Source: Siphonobacter sp. BAB-5405 (GTDB taxonomy: Bacteria > Bacteroidota > Bacteroidia > Cytophagales > Spirosomataceae). From it: a DNA stretch of 64,000 bases. The position numbers were made by a program, and so were the translations under genes. Location of the stretch: the NCBI RefSeq assembly GCF_002872335.1, contig NZ_NJAG01000011.1, positions 1-64,000 of the forward strand. The letters are read 5' to 3'. Each line of letters starts with the position of its first letter. Within the stretch, counting starts at the first letter, position 1. The notes under the pieces are model-generated. The model saw only the letters and a list, made by a program, of their open reading frames with translations. It had not been told where the DNA came from and searched no databases. Positions 18,341 through 25,690 of the stretch are shown here, piece by piece.

Positions 18341-18907
18341 ATGCAAAAAGTTCTGATTCTGGCAGCTATGCTCTTTAGTATACCTGCGTTAGCCCAGCAA
18401 TCCATTCATTCATCGATTCACGACGATGGTAAGAAGTTGCACATCGACATTCACGGGACGGTGAATGGAAAAGCGTTTGATTTCGAGAATTCGTACGATG
18501 TGAGTCAAATGAGCAAAGAGGAGCGAAAAGAGCTGATCAATCAGGCGTATCGCTCCGTCGGTCTACAGCCTCCCAAGCCACCGACTCCGCCCTCCTCTCC
18601 GAGTGCACCTTCGGCTCCGAGTGCTCCTTCCTCACCGAATACGCCTCCTACGCCGCCGACCCCACCCAGTCCGGCCTCACCACCTACCCCCCCTGGTCCA
18701 CCGACTCCCGCAGAATCGCAGTACCGGATTCCCAAAGATGCTTCCCTTACCATTGATGAGACGGATGAAACAATGTCGGTTAAACTTGAACGTACGCATA
18801 ACGGCAAGCGAACCGTGCTGCAAAAGTCCTATAACATCAAAGGCAAAAGCGAGGCTGAAAAGCGTGAGCTAGTCGAAGCTGCAACGAAGGAGTTTGAAAA
18901 ACAATAA
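18341..18907 (+). CDS. Exported protein: two similar domains joined by a proline-rich linker
   Basis: 188 residues with a signal peptide (about 1-19, ending ALAQQ). Residues ~28-75 (KLHIDIHGTVNGKAFDFENSYDVSQMSKEERKELI in part) and ~135-188 (DETMSVKLERTHNGK, KSYNIKGKSEAEKRELVEAA) look like two copies of one small domain, with matching NGK, SYD/SYN and KEERKEL/EAEKREL positions. Between them lies ~60 residues of Pro, Ser and Thr with PPTPPSP-like runs, probably an extended periplasmic spacer. It begins 40 bases after P2 and a terminator follows, so it is likely the last gene of the P1-P2 unit. No family recognised; a periplasmic partner of the permeases is possible. Confidence 0.75.
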   Translation: MQKVLILAAMLFSIPALAQQSIHSSIHDDGKKLHIDIHGTVNGKAFDFENSYDVSQMSKEERKELINQAYRSVGLQPPKPPTPPSSPSAPSAPSAPSSPNTPPTPPTPPSPASPPTPPGPPTPAESQYRIPKDASLTIDETDETMSVKLERTHNGKRTVLQKSYNIKGKSEAEKRELVEAATKEFEKQ

Positions 18908-18925
18908 ATTTGAGCGTATGAATGG

Positions 18926-18959
18926 CCCCGACCTGCTAACTTGGCAGGCCGGGGTTTTT
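18926..18959 (+). terminator. Intrinsic terminator of the P1-P2 unit
   Basis: CCCCGACCTGC (18926-18936) pairs with GCAGGCCGGGG with one mismatch, around a short loop, and five Ts follow. Confidence 0.8.
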
Positions 18960-19092
18960 GTTTAGTGTTGTGGGCCTTGATTGGTTATTTACCTTTCAAC
19001 GTATGGCCTCGTTATTCACCTAGACTAGGTTTGGTCCCGTTAGCATGGCTGTTCGATAGCCCCGTGAGCCTTCCAGGCTGGACCTCTCCACG

Positions 19093-19347
19093 CCTGACGA
19101 CAGCCCGCTTTAGGCCACCGCATTGCGGCTGTCGTAGGTCGTTCCGTTGCTCACGTGCGGGAGAGGTTTTCTTCTTCCGACATCTTTTGAAAGTTATTAG
19201 TTACTAGTTGTTAAAATGTAACCTAGAACCTCCACAGGCGACATAAATCCGATCCCCGTCCTATTGCGAAAAGCCGCTGACTTCCTCTGCAATGCGGTGG
19301 GTCTGAGTAAGAGGAAGTCAGCGGCATGGGATGCATACGGACTAAAG
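19093..19347 (+). repeat. Dispersed non-coding repeat, copy A
   Basis: This ~255-base stretch matches the reverse complement of 28157-28441. Shared blocks in order include GCCACCGCATTGCGGCTGTC and the following GTAGGTCGTTC, GCGGGAGA, GTTGTTAAAAT, GGCGACATAAA, CCCCGTCCTAT, GCAATGCGGTGG, TCTGAG-AAGAGGAAGT and GGACTAAA. It contains a strong hairpin with perfect 16-bp arms (19273-19288 and 19310-19325). No open frame runs through it and no transposase is near. The rest of 18960-19414 holds only the S41 gene's upstream region. Function unknown; a structured RNA or a miniature mobile element are both possible. Confidence 0.75.
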
Positions 19348-19414
19348 TACCAACTCTGCTTGAAGGACCAGATCCGGTCTTTTTAAGGCGAAAGAATCAA
19401 ACAATACCTACTTC

Positions 19415-20533
19415 ATGCGAAAAGCATCTTTCCTACTACTCTTACTAAGCTGGGCAACCCTCACGGTTGCTCAGCAAAATCCTGCGTCTACGCCCACAGA
19501 CACTATGCTCTCGATGCCCGAAAAGTGCTTTGAGACGTTTTGGCAAACCTTTGAAGATCATTACGCTTTTTTTCGTTTGCGGAATATCGACTGGCAGGCT
19601 AGCTATAAACAATACCGGCCCCGCATCACGGCGACTACTTCGGATGATTCTCTTTTCTCGGTGTTATCCCAACTGGTAGCTCCGTTTCAGGATGATCACA
19701 TCAACCTCATCATTCCCGGCAAACGACAGTACAAGGCCCGAAAACCTTCGACATTTCTGGCGGATTTTCCGGATAAAGAAGCCAAAGCTTTATTCTGGAA
19801 AGCTACGGATGCCACGCTGGAACGAAACGGGTTTCAACCCGTAAAAACAAGTGGACCCTTATTTCGGAACACGCCGCTTTTCTCGTATACGCGTTCGAAA
19901 AACTACGGCTACATCCGAACGGGTCGGTGCTTTGCTTCCGAAGATACGTCGGATGACGCCCCACAGGATGCCTCCCTGGCAGGAACTATTCTGGATTCGG
20001 TTTTACGGCAGATGGATGGTGTACAGGCCCTCCTGGTAGACGCCCGGATGAATATTGGAGGCAATGATGAATTTTCGTACGCGTTTGCGGGACGGTTTAC
20101 GTCGAAGAAAGTACTGGGCCACAGCAAACAGACCCGAAAAGGCGGTTATGAAGACTTTACACCGCTGGAAAAATGGTACATCCAACCCGAGTCGAAAAAG
20201 CCTTTTACCCGACCCGTCATCGTACTCACCAATGACCAGACCGCAAGTGCCGGCGATGTACTGGCGATGATTTTGAAAGCCTTACCCCAGACCACGCTTA
20301 TCGGTGAAAATACCAGGGGCATTTATTCCGATATGTACGGCTTTGAATTGCCCAACCAATGGCAGATTTCACTATCCAATCAACGCTATTACGCGGCGAA
20401 TGGCGTTTGCTACGAAGGAAAAGGTACGCCCGTAGATGTGGTCGTAAAGAATACCCGGAAAGAAGCCGAACAAATGCAGGATACGGTTTTATCGGCCGCT
20501 CTGGCTCATTTGAAGCAGAGTAAGACTAAGTAG
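19415..20533 (+). CDS. Exported S41 family (C-terminal-processing/tricorn-like) serine peptidase
   Basis: 372 residues with a signal peptide (about 1-20, ending TVAQQ). The N-terminal helical part (FETFWQTFEDHYAFFRLRNIDW, partly) is typical of tricorn-core-like S41 members. The catalytic core shows LLVDARMNIGGND (about 207-218), equivalent to the DLRxNxGG strand, and NDQTASAGDVLAM with the probable nucleophile Ser278, followed by GENTRG. There is no obvious PDZ domain. It would cleave unfolded or C-terminal peptides in the periplasm; the substrate is unknown. Alone between the repeat and the convergent VOC gene. Confidence 0.88.
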   Translation: MRKASFLLLLLSWATLTVAQQNPASTPTDTMLSMPEKCFETFWQTFEDHYAFFRLRNIDWQASYKQYRPRITATTSDDSLFSVLSQLVAPFQDDHINLIIPGKRQYKARKPSTFLADFPDKEAKALFWKATDATLERNGFQPVKTSGPLFRNTPLFSYTRSKNYGYIRTGRCFASEDTSDDAPQDASLAGTILDSVLRQMDGVQALLVDARMNIGGNDEFSYAFAGRFTSKKVLGHSKQTRKGGYEDFTPLEKWYIQPESKKPFTRPVIVLTNDQTASAGDVLAMILKALPQTTLIGENTRGIYSDMYGFELPNQWQISLSNQRYYAANGVCYEGKGTPVDVVVKNTRKEAEQMQDTVLSAALAHLKQSKTK

Positions 20534-20587
20534 CCTTTTCTATTCTGAACGATTTACACAGGTTTTTAGATTGGAATATACAATGGA

Positions 20588-20935
20588 CTAGACATTCTGC
20601 CCGAACGTGAGCAGATTAGAATCCGGATCGAGCATGGAAAATTCCATTACGCCCCAGGGTTTGTAATCCAGTTCGGTTGACTTCAGTCCCTGATCCTGTA
20701 TAAACTGGTACCACTCCCGGATGGCATCGGTACGAATGTAGACCTGTCCATAATTCTCAGCCGGATCAAGTTCTTTAAACTCAAAAAAGTGAATTTCGAT
20801 GGCATCCTTTTTCACCATCAGATACCCTTCGTAATCCACCGTTCCCAGCTCCGCGAATTGCAATTGATGCAAATAAAAATCCCGGGTAGCGGCCTTATCC
20901 CGCATGGGTAATTTGGGGTGAATGTGCGTGAGCAT
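20588..20935 (-). CDS. VOC (glyoxalase/bleomycin-resistance) superfamily protein
   Basis: 115 residues with the paired beta-alpha-beta-beta-beta modules of the VOC fold: HIHPKLPMRDKAATRDFYLHQLQF, a GYLMVKKDAIEIHFFEF strand pair, then YIRTDAIREWYQFI and MEFSMLDPDSNLLTFGQ. It most resembles Ble-like proteins that bind drugs without chemistry, which lack a full metal site, so resistance or a small-molecule binding role are both open. No signal peptide. It follows the GMC gene on the same strand by ~40 bases and may share its transcript. Confidence 0.85.
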   Translation of the reverse strand: MLTHIHPKLPMRDKAATRDFYLHQLQFAELGTVDYEGYLMVKKDAIEIHFFEFKELDPAENYGQVYIRTDAIREWYQFIQDQGLKSTELDYKPWGVMEFSMLDPDSNLLTFGQNV

Positions 20936-20974
20936 GGGGCTTGAAGATTTGGATTAAGTACACCTATTTTAAAA

Positions 20975-22669
20975 TTATAAACGTCGGGCTTTTAACTCTT
21001 TAGCAGCGTATGCGGCGGCCCGGGCCGTCAGAGCCATGTACAGCAGCGAGGGACTTTGGTTGCCCGTGCTGGTCATACAGGCTCCGTCGGTCACGAACAC
21101 ATTGGGTACGGCGTGCATCTGATTGTGAGCGTTGAGCAGGGACGTCTTCGGATCACGGCCCATGCGTACTCCTCCCATTTCGTGAATGTCGAGACCCGGA
21201 GCCTGCCTGTTATCGTGTGTTTCGATATTCGTGCATCCCGCCTTTTCAAGCATGGTCTTACTTTCCCGAATAAAGTCCTCAGTCATTTTCTCATCGTTTT
21301 CGTCGTACCCTACCGAGGTAATCAGACTCGGAATACCCCAGGCATCCGTCTGATCTGTACTCAATCGCACGTGATTGCTATCCTTCGGAATGGTTTCACC
21401 CTGCATGTACATGTAAATCTGCCAAGTACCGGGTTCGGTCATGGCTTTTTTAAATTCCGTCCCAAAGCCCGGCCTCTTGGCCGTCAACGTTCCTTTCTTC
21501 CGGTAAGCTCCCAGAAAGGTCGTAAATCCGCCCAGGTAATCAGTATCCTGCTTCGCCAGATTACGGTAGTTGGCGATGATGGCATCCGTCGGATTACGGC
21601 CGAAATAGTAGCGGTCGGTAAATCCCGGCATTTCCGCGTGCAAACTGGCCCGGTAATTATGAAAGGCCACGTACTTACCCAGCAGTCCGGAGTCGTTGCC
21701 TAGTCCATTCGGGAAACGGTTCGAGCGGGAATTGAGCAAAATCAAATTGCTGTTTAGAGCCGAGGCATTCACAAAAATGACACGGGCCGAAAAGTCAATG
21801 ACCTCGTTGCTCTCCGCATCAATCACCCGAACGCCCGACGCTTTCTGCGTGGCTTCGTCGTAGCGAATGGAGTGCACAACGGAATGCGGCCGAATGGTAA
21901 GTTTTCCCGTTTTCTGAGCCCAGGGCAAGGTGGAAGATACGGAGCTAAAATAGCCCCCATACGGACAGCCTCGCATGCACAGGTTACGAGCCTGACACTT
22001 TCCCCGCCCCTGTTGCAGGTGAATGTCTTTGGGTTGCGTCAGATGAGCCCAGCGGGCCTGTACCAGATGACGATCCGGGTAATGCTTCCGGATAGATTCC
22101 TGAAGAGCCGTTTCTACGCAGTTGAGCTGAAAAGGCGGGAGAAATTCACCGTCGGGCATGGCTTCGATCCCATCCGCATGGCCACAAACCCCGATGAATT
22201 TCTCCACGTGTGTGTACCAGGGAGCAATATCGGCGTAACGAATGGGCCAGTCGATGCCGTACCCAAACCGCTGGGGAGCGGTAAATTCGAAATCGCTCCA
22301 CCGCTGACAGGCCCGGCCCCAGGTCAATGATTTGCCACCTACCTGATAGCCACGAATCCAGTCGAACGGTTGCTCCTGAATGTAGGGATGATCCTGATCA
22401 CGAATGAAGAAATGAGCCGTATCCGAGCCAAACCCGGCGGCTTTGCTAATTAAGGGATTTTCATCCAGAAACGCTTTACTCATCCGGCCCCGGTGTGGTA
22501 CCTGCCAGGGATGCAGGGGGGCGGTCGGGTAATCTTTGAGGTGCTCGATCGGGCGACCGCGTTCCAGTACCAGGGTTTTTAAGCCCTTTTCGCAGAGTTC
22601 TTTGGCCGCCCAGCCGCCACTAATACCCGAACCGATGACAATGGCATCGTAGGAACGTTCTTCTTTCAT
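20975..22669 (-). CDS. GMC-family FAD-dependent oxidoreductase
   Basis: 564 residues. The N-terminus has the FAD dinucleotide-binding motif VIGSGISGGWAAKEL (residues 11-25) and the LVLERG acidic end of the second strand. A cysteine cluster KCQARNLCMRGCPYGG and the SALNSNLILLNSRS segment follow. The C-terminal GMC domain has HEMGGVRMG with the probable catalytic His, then VTDGACMTSTGNQSPSL. These are sugar- or alcohol-oxidising enzymes; in Cytophagales they often pair with a gluconate-dehydrogenase subunit 3-like protein, which is absent here. No signal peptide seen. Substrate unknown. Confidence 0.92.
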   Translation of the reverse strand: MKEERSYDAIVIGSGISGGWAAKELCEKGLKTLVLERGRPIEHLKDYPTAPLHPWQVPHRGRMSKAFLDENPLISKAAGFGSDTAHFFIRDQDHPYIQEQPFDWIRGYQVGGKSLTWGRACQRWSDFEFTAPQRFGYGIDWPIRYADIAPWYTHVEKFIGVCGHADGIEAMPDGEFLPPFQLNCVETALQESIRKHYPDRHLVQARWAHLTQPKDIHLQQGRGKCQARNLCMRGCPYGGYFSSVSSTLPWAQKTGKLTIRPHSVVHSIRYDEATQKASGVRVIDAESNEVIDFSARVIFVNASALNSNLILLNSRSNRFPNGLGNDSGLLGKYVAFHNYRASLHAEMPGFTDRYYFGRNPTDAIIANYRNLAKQDTDYLGGFTTFLGAYRKKGTLTAKRPGFGTEFKKAMTEPGTWQIYMYMQGETIPKDSNHVRLSTDQTDAWGIPSLITSVGYDENDEKMTEDFIRESKTMLEKAGCTNIETHDNRQAPGLDIHEMGGVRMGRDPKTSLLNAHNQMHAVPNVFVTDGACMTSTGNQSPSLLYMALTARAAAYAAKELKARRL

Positions 22670-23210
22670 TTCAGCAACGTACAGTATTCGTGTAATCTAA
22701 CACTAAAATAAAAATTTATTTATTTTTTATAGTGATAAACTAGGAATACCGATGTCGTTTCCTGGCATATGGGTAATTATTGGTATTTTCCTGGTAGGCT
22801 GGTTTCGGGTGATTGGTCGGCCGTCTGCAATGCTCAACCAATCACCCGATCATTACATGACGGTTTCAAATCGTGCCAAGCAAAATATTCATTTTTTTAG
22901 TAAGCTGAGTTGGGGTGATAGGTAGCTGGACCTCGCAGACGCCAAACCAGGACCGCCCCGATTTAAAAATCGGAGCGAGCGGCTAAACTAGCAACTTGTT
23001 GATATTTTATTGAAATATAATATGATCGAATCGGTAGGAATTGTAGCCATGAAGAAGCTATTTTTGTAGCAGTGCAGATTCCGAATAGGTCCCCTGCCTA
23101 TGTATTCCGCATGTATCAGCCTACGTTTTATAGGCTTTTACCTGGCTCGCCGCCGACCGGGTTACGAAGCTGAGCTTTACTAAGGAATTTTCATTCATTT
23201 ACCCGCATCC
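22670..23210. other. Intergenic region between divergent genes with hairpins
   Basis: About 540 bases without a credible gene. It contains a dyad with perfect 12-bp arms CGGGTGATTGGT (22806-22817) and ACCAATCACCCG (22837-22848), and a short CCGATTT/AAATCGG hairpin near 22955. Promoters of the GMC gene (minus) and of the unknown gene at 23211 (plus) must lie here. I see no match to the permease promoter module. Confidence 0.5.
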
Positions 23211-23759
23211 ATGAGCTTCTTCTCCAACTGGTTTGGTCCAAAAAAGAAAAAGGACCAGCCCGACTTCGCGTTTTACGAAAACGTCATTCATACTATTGCC
23301 GTCTCTGAAACGCTAAAGGATAAATTACTACGCAAGGTCCGACAAGCCTTCGATCGTCCGGAATCGTTTTTTGACGAAAAAGGTGAGTACCTACTGGCGG
23401 CTCGTGGGCTCTCGCTTAAGGCCCACAAGGCCTTATTACCCAAAATCGCATTCGTCGATATCTTACTGAATCATAACGAAATGGCGGAAGTGGACTGGAA
23501 AGAAACAGAGCAGGGAGTTCGCTATTGGATCATCGCTTTACTGGTAGCAAAAAACTACCCGGGCTCACTGTCGAACGAAGAGAAATACGGTCGTAATGTT
23601 CATACCGGCGAGGTCCTAGACTTGATTAATCAAAACGAATTAAAGCCCTTGGGTTATGCTCTGGAAATTCTGGATATCGATTCAGATAGTTACGTATTTA
23701 CCATAGTACCACTCCATCGACAGGAGGAGGTTCAGGAGATGTTTAGAGTTCTGAAATAA
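23211..23759 (+). CDS. Cytoplasmic protein of unknown function, possibly DUF6630-like
   Basis: 182 residues, no signal peptide or membrane segment; starts MSFFSNWFGPKKKK with a basic stretch. The pattern VDILLNHNEMAEVDWKE in the middle and LGYALEILDIDSDSYVFTIVP near the C-terminus suggest a DUF6630-like or immunity-type fold, a weak recognition only. Alone, flanked by a long upstream region and a terminator. I cannot give a role. Confidence 0.6.
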   Translation: MSFFSNWFGPKKKKDQPDFAFYENVIHTIAVSETLKDKLLRKVRQAFDRPESFFDEKGEYLLAARGLSLKAHKALLPKIAFVDILLNHNEMAEVDWKETEQGVRYWIIALLVAKNYPGSLSNEEKYGRNVHTGEVLDLINQNELKPLGYALEILDIDSDSYVFTIVPLHRQEEVQEMFRVLK

Positions 23760-23804
23760 GGCATTAGCAAGTCTGATTAGAAGATAACGGACTTGCTAAT
23801 GCCT
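23759..23804. terminator. Bidirectional hairpin between convergent genes
   Basis: Perfect 15-bp arms AGGCATTAGCAAGTC (23759-23773) and GACTTGCTAATGCCT (23790-23804), with a 16-base loop, overlapping the stop of the gene at 23211 and 34 bases from the end of the antiporter gene. No clear T run. Confidence 0.6.
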
Positions 23805-23838
23805 CGCCTCCAGTTACTTTGGACCGTGTAAAAGTCTT

Positions 23839-25410
23839 TTACAAATAGTGAATTTTCTCTTCCTCCAGATCCAGCCGTAACAGGTGTTTGCGAATGACTT
23901 CTTCGTTCACCAGGGGATCCTTGTTCCACTCGCGGAGCCATTTTCGCTGCTGATCTAACATCTCCAGATAGACTTCCCGCGATTGCGTACTGAGCAACTG
24001 ATCTTCCAGTACCAGCGTACTGTTCTCCCATTTCTGTACCAGCTCTTTTAGCACGGGCTGATCATTTAAGCCCATTGGATACTGGTCTCGCAATCGTTTT
24101 AGACTCTGCTCGACCAATTGCTTGTGCATGGCATGGTAATCATCTTCTTCCGGCAGAAAGTGGTCCATATCGGAAATCCGGAAGGCTCGAATCAGGTACG
24201 GCAGGGTCAGGCCCTGTACCACTAACGTCAGCAAAATCACAATAAAGGTGATGAACAGGATCAGGTTCCGTTGCGGAAATTCCGTGCCGTTATCTAGGTA
24301 TACGGGAATGGATAATGCCGCCGCCAGCGACACAACGCCCCGCATCCCGGCCCAGCCCATCAGAAAAGGAGCTTTATACCCCGGATGCCGACTGTCTGCT
24401 ACAGTGATGTATCGTCTGGCAAACAGCGTAACGAAGATGGCCGAATACGTCGAGATCATGCGACTGATCATCAGCGTACCCGTAATCAGCACACCGTAAC
24501 CAATGGCGGTATAAATGCTGACGCCGTCGAGGTTCGCAGTGATTTCCGGCAAGTCCAGCCCAATCAGCATGAAGACCAGTCCGTTCAGGATAAAAACTAG
24601 CGATTCCCAGACGTTGCTCGTTCGCAGGCGACTCGTACTGCTCAGGAACAAATGCCGCCGCTGCGACAGAAACAGTCCCCCACTCACCACGCTTAATACG
24701 CCCGAACAGTGGATTTCTTCCGCCGTGATGTACATGATATACGGAGCAACCAGCGTGAAGACCAGATCCGTATTGGCATCGGTGGGTAAGAGTCGGTGCG
24801 TTTTGAAAAACAGTAAGGCAATCAATACACCCACGCCGATCCCGCCCACTACCATCCACACAAAATTCAAAGCCGCATTTCCCGCCAGAAAATGGCCTGT
24901 ACTGACGGCAATCAGGGCAAAACGGAAGATGATCAAACTGGACGCGTCGTTGAGCAGACTTTCTCCTTCCAGAATCGACGCCATCCGTTTGGGTACTTTC
25001 ACGAATTTCAGAATGGCTCCGGCACTTACGGCGTCGGGCGGCGATACGATCCCGCCCAGCAAAAAGCCCAGGGCTAGCGTGAAGCCGGGAATAAAATGGG
25101 CGGCGACCAGAGCCACCGAAAAAGCCGAGACAAAGACAATCAGAAAGGCGAAGCTGGTAATGATCCGTCGCCACCGCCATAGTTCTTTCCAGGAGGTATT
25201 CCAGGCGGCTTCGTACAGGAGCGGCGGCAGGAAAATGATGAAAATCAGTTCCGGATCGATCTGGATGGAGGGCAATCCCGGCAGAAAACTGAAGGCCAGT
25301 CCCGCCAACACCAGTACAATGGGATAGGCTACCCGAATTCGCTGGGCCAGCATAATGAGCAAGACAATCGCAACAATGAGAGCCAGATAATAGGGGAAAA
25401 CGTCAAACAT
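23839..25410 (-). CDS. Na+/H+ antiporter, CPA1 family
   Basis: 523 residues from the ATG at 25410, which starts at the first membrane helix (MFDVFPYYLALIVAIVLLIM); a longer frame from 25542 adds 44 residues of no membrane character. About 12 hydrophobic segments follow. Ion-binding signature GGIVSPPDAVSAGAI (about 119-133, Asp126) and EGESLLNDASSLI (Asn154, Asp155) are those of CPA1 exchangers. A hydrophilic C-terminal tail of ~110 residues (from ~415) is probably cytoplasmic and regulatory. It exports Na+ (or K+) for protons in the inner membrane. Confidence 0.92.
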   Translation of the reverse strand: MFDVFPYYLALIVAIVLLIMLAQRIRVAYPIVLVLAGLAFSFLPGLPSIQIDPELIFIIFLPPLLYEAAWNTSWKELWRWRRIITSFAFLIVFVSAFSVALVAAHFIPGFTLALGFLLGGIVSPPDAVSAGAILKFVKVPKRMASILEGESLLNDASSLIIFRFALIAVSTGHFLAGNAALNFVWMVVGGIGVGVLIALLFFKTHRLLPTDANTDLVFTLVAPYIMYITAEEIHCSGVLSVVSGGLFLSQRRHLFLSSTSRLRTSNVWESLVFILNGLVFMLIGLDLPEITANLDGVSIYTAIGYGVLITGTLMISRMISTYSAIFVTLFARRYITVADSRHPGYKAPFLMGWAGMRGVVSLAAALSIPVYLDNGTEFPQRNLILFITFIVILLTLVVQGLTLPYLIRAFRISDMDHFLPEEDDYHAMHKQLVEQSLKRLRDQYPMGLNDQPVLKELVQKWENSTLVLEDQLLSTQSREVYLEMLDQQRKWLREWNKDPLVNEEVIRKHLLRLDLEEEKIHYL

Positions 25411-25548
25411 GGAAGTGTTACGCAAGGGATAGGTCCGTGCTAAAATAAAAGGAAGCCCGGTTTTTACGCACACGCAGTCGGGGAAAAATAAAGCGTAGTC
25501 TAGCCTGAGAAGGCTGATTGAAAAGCGATGACTTTGGTCCAATTTTGT

Positions 25549-25662
25549 AAAATTGTCCGAAAGCGAACAGAGATCGTTCGCTTTCGGACAATTTTATTTT
25601 TTACAACTATTGATTTTCAAATACTTACCTCTTTGCCTTTCGTAACGGCACAACTTTAGACC
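25549..25662 (+). promoter_or_regulatory. Permease regulatory module 2: paired activator sites plus sigma-54-like promoter
   Basis: Site A GTCCGAAAGCGAAC (25555-25568) and site B GTTCGCTTTCGGAC (25576-25589), starts 21 bp apart, lie within a perfect 20-bp inverted repeat (25549-25568 and 25576-25595). The CGGCACAACTTTAGAC box has its GG at 25647, 58 bp after site B, and the P3 ATG is 44 bp beyond the GG. The -24 half is good, the -12 half (TAGA) poor. Confidence 0.72.
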
Positions 25663-25690
25663 AGCCTTACCAACCGATCGCTGATTTGCT

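Noticed and set aside
24515-25327. 270-residue open frame opposite the Na+/H+ antiporter gene
   Set aside because: Its translation is low-complexity (many Ser, Arg, Pro, Thr) with no recognisable domain, while the opposite strand has a full CPA1 antiporter.
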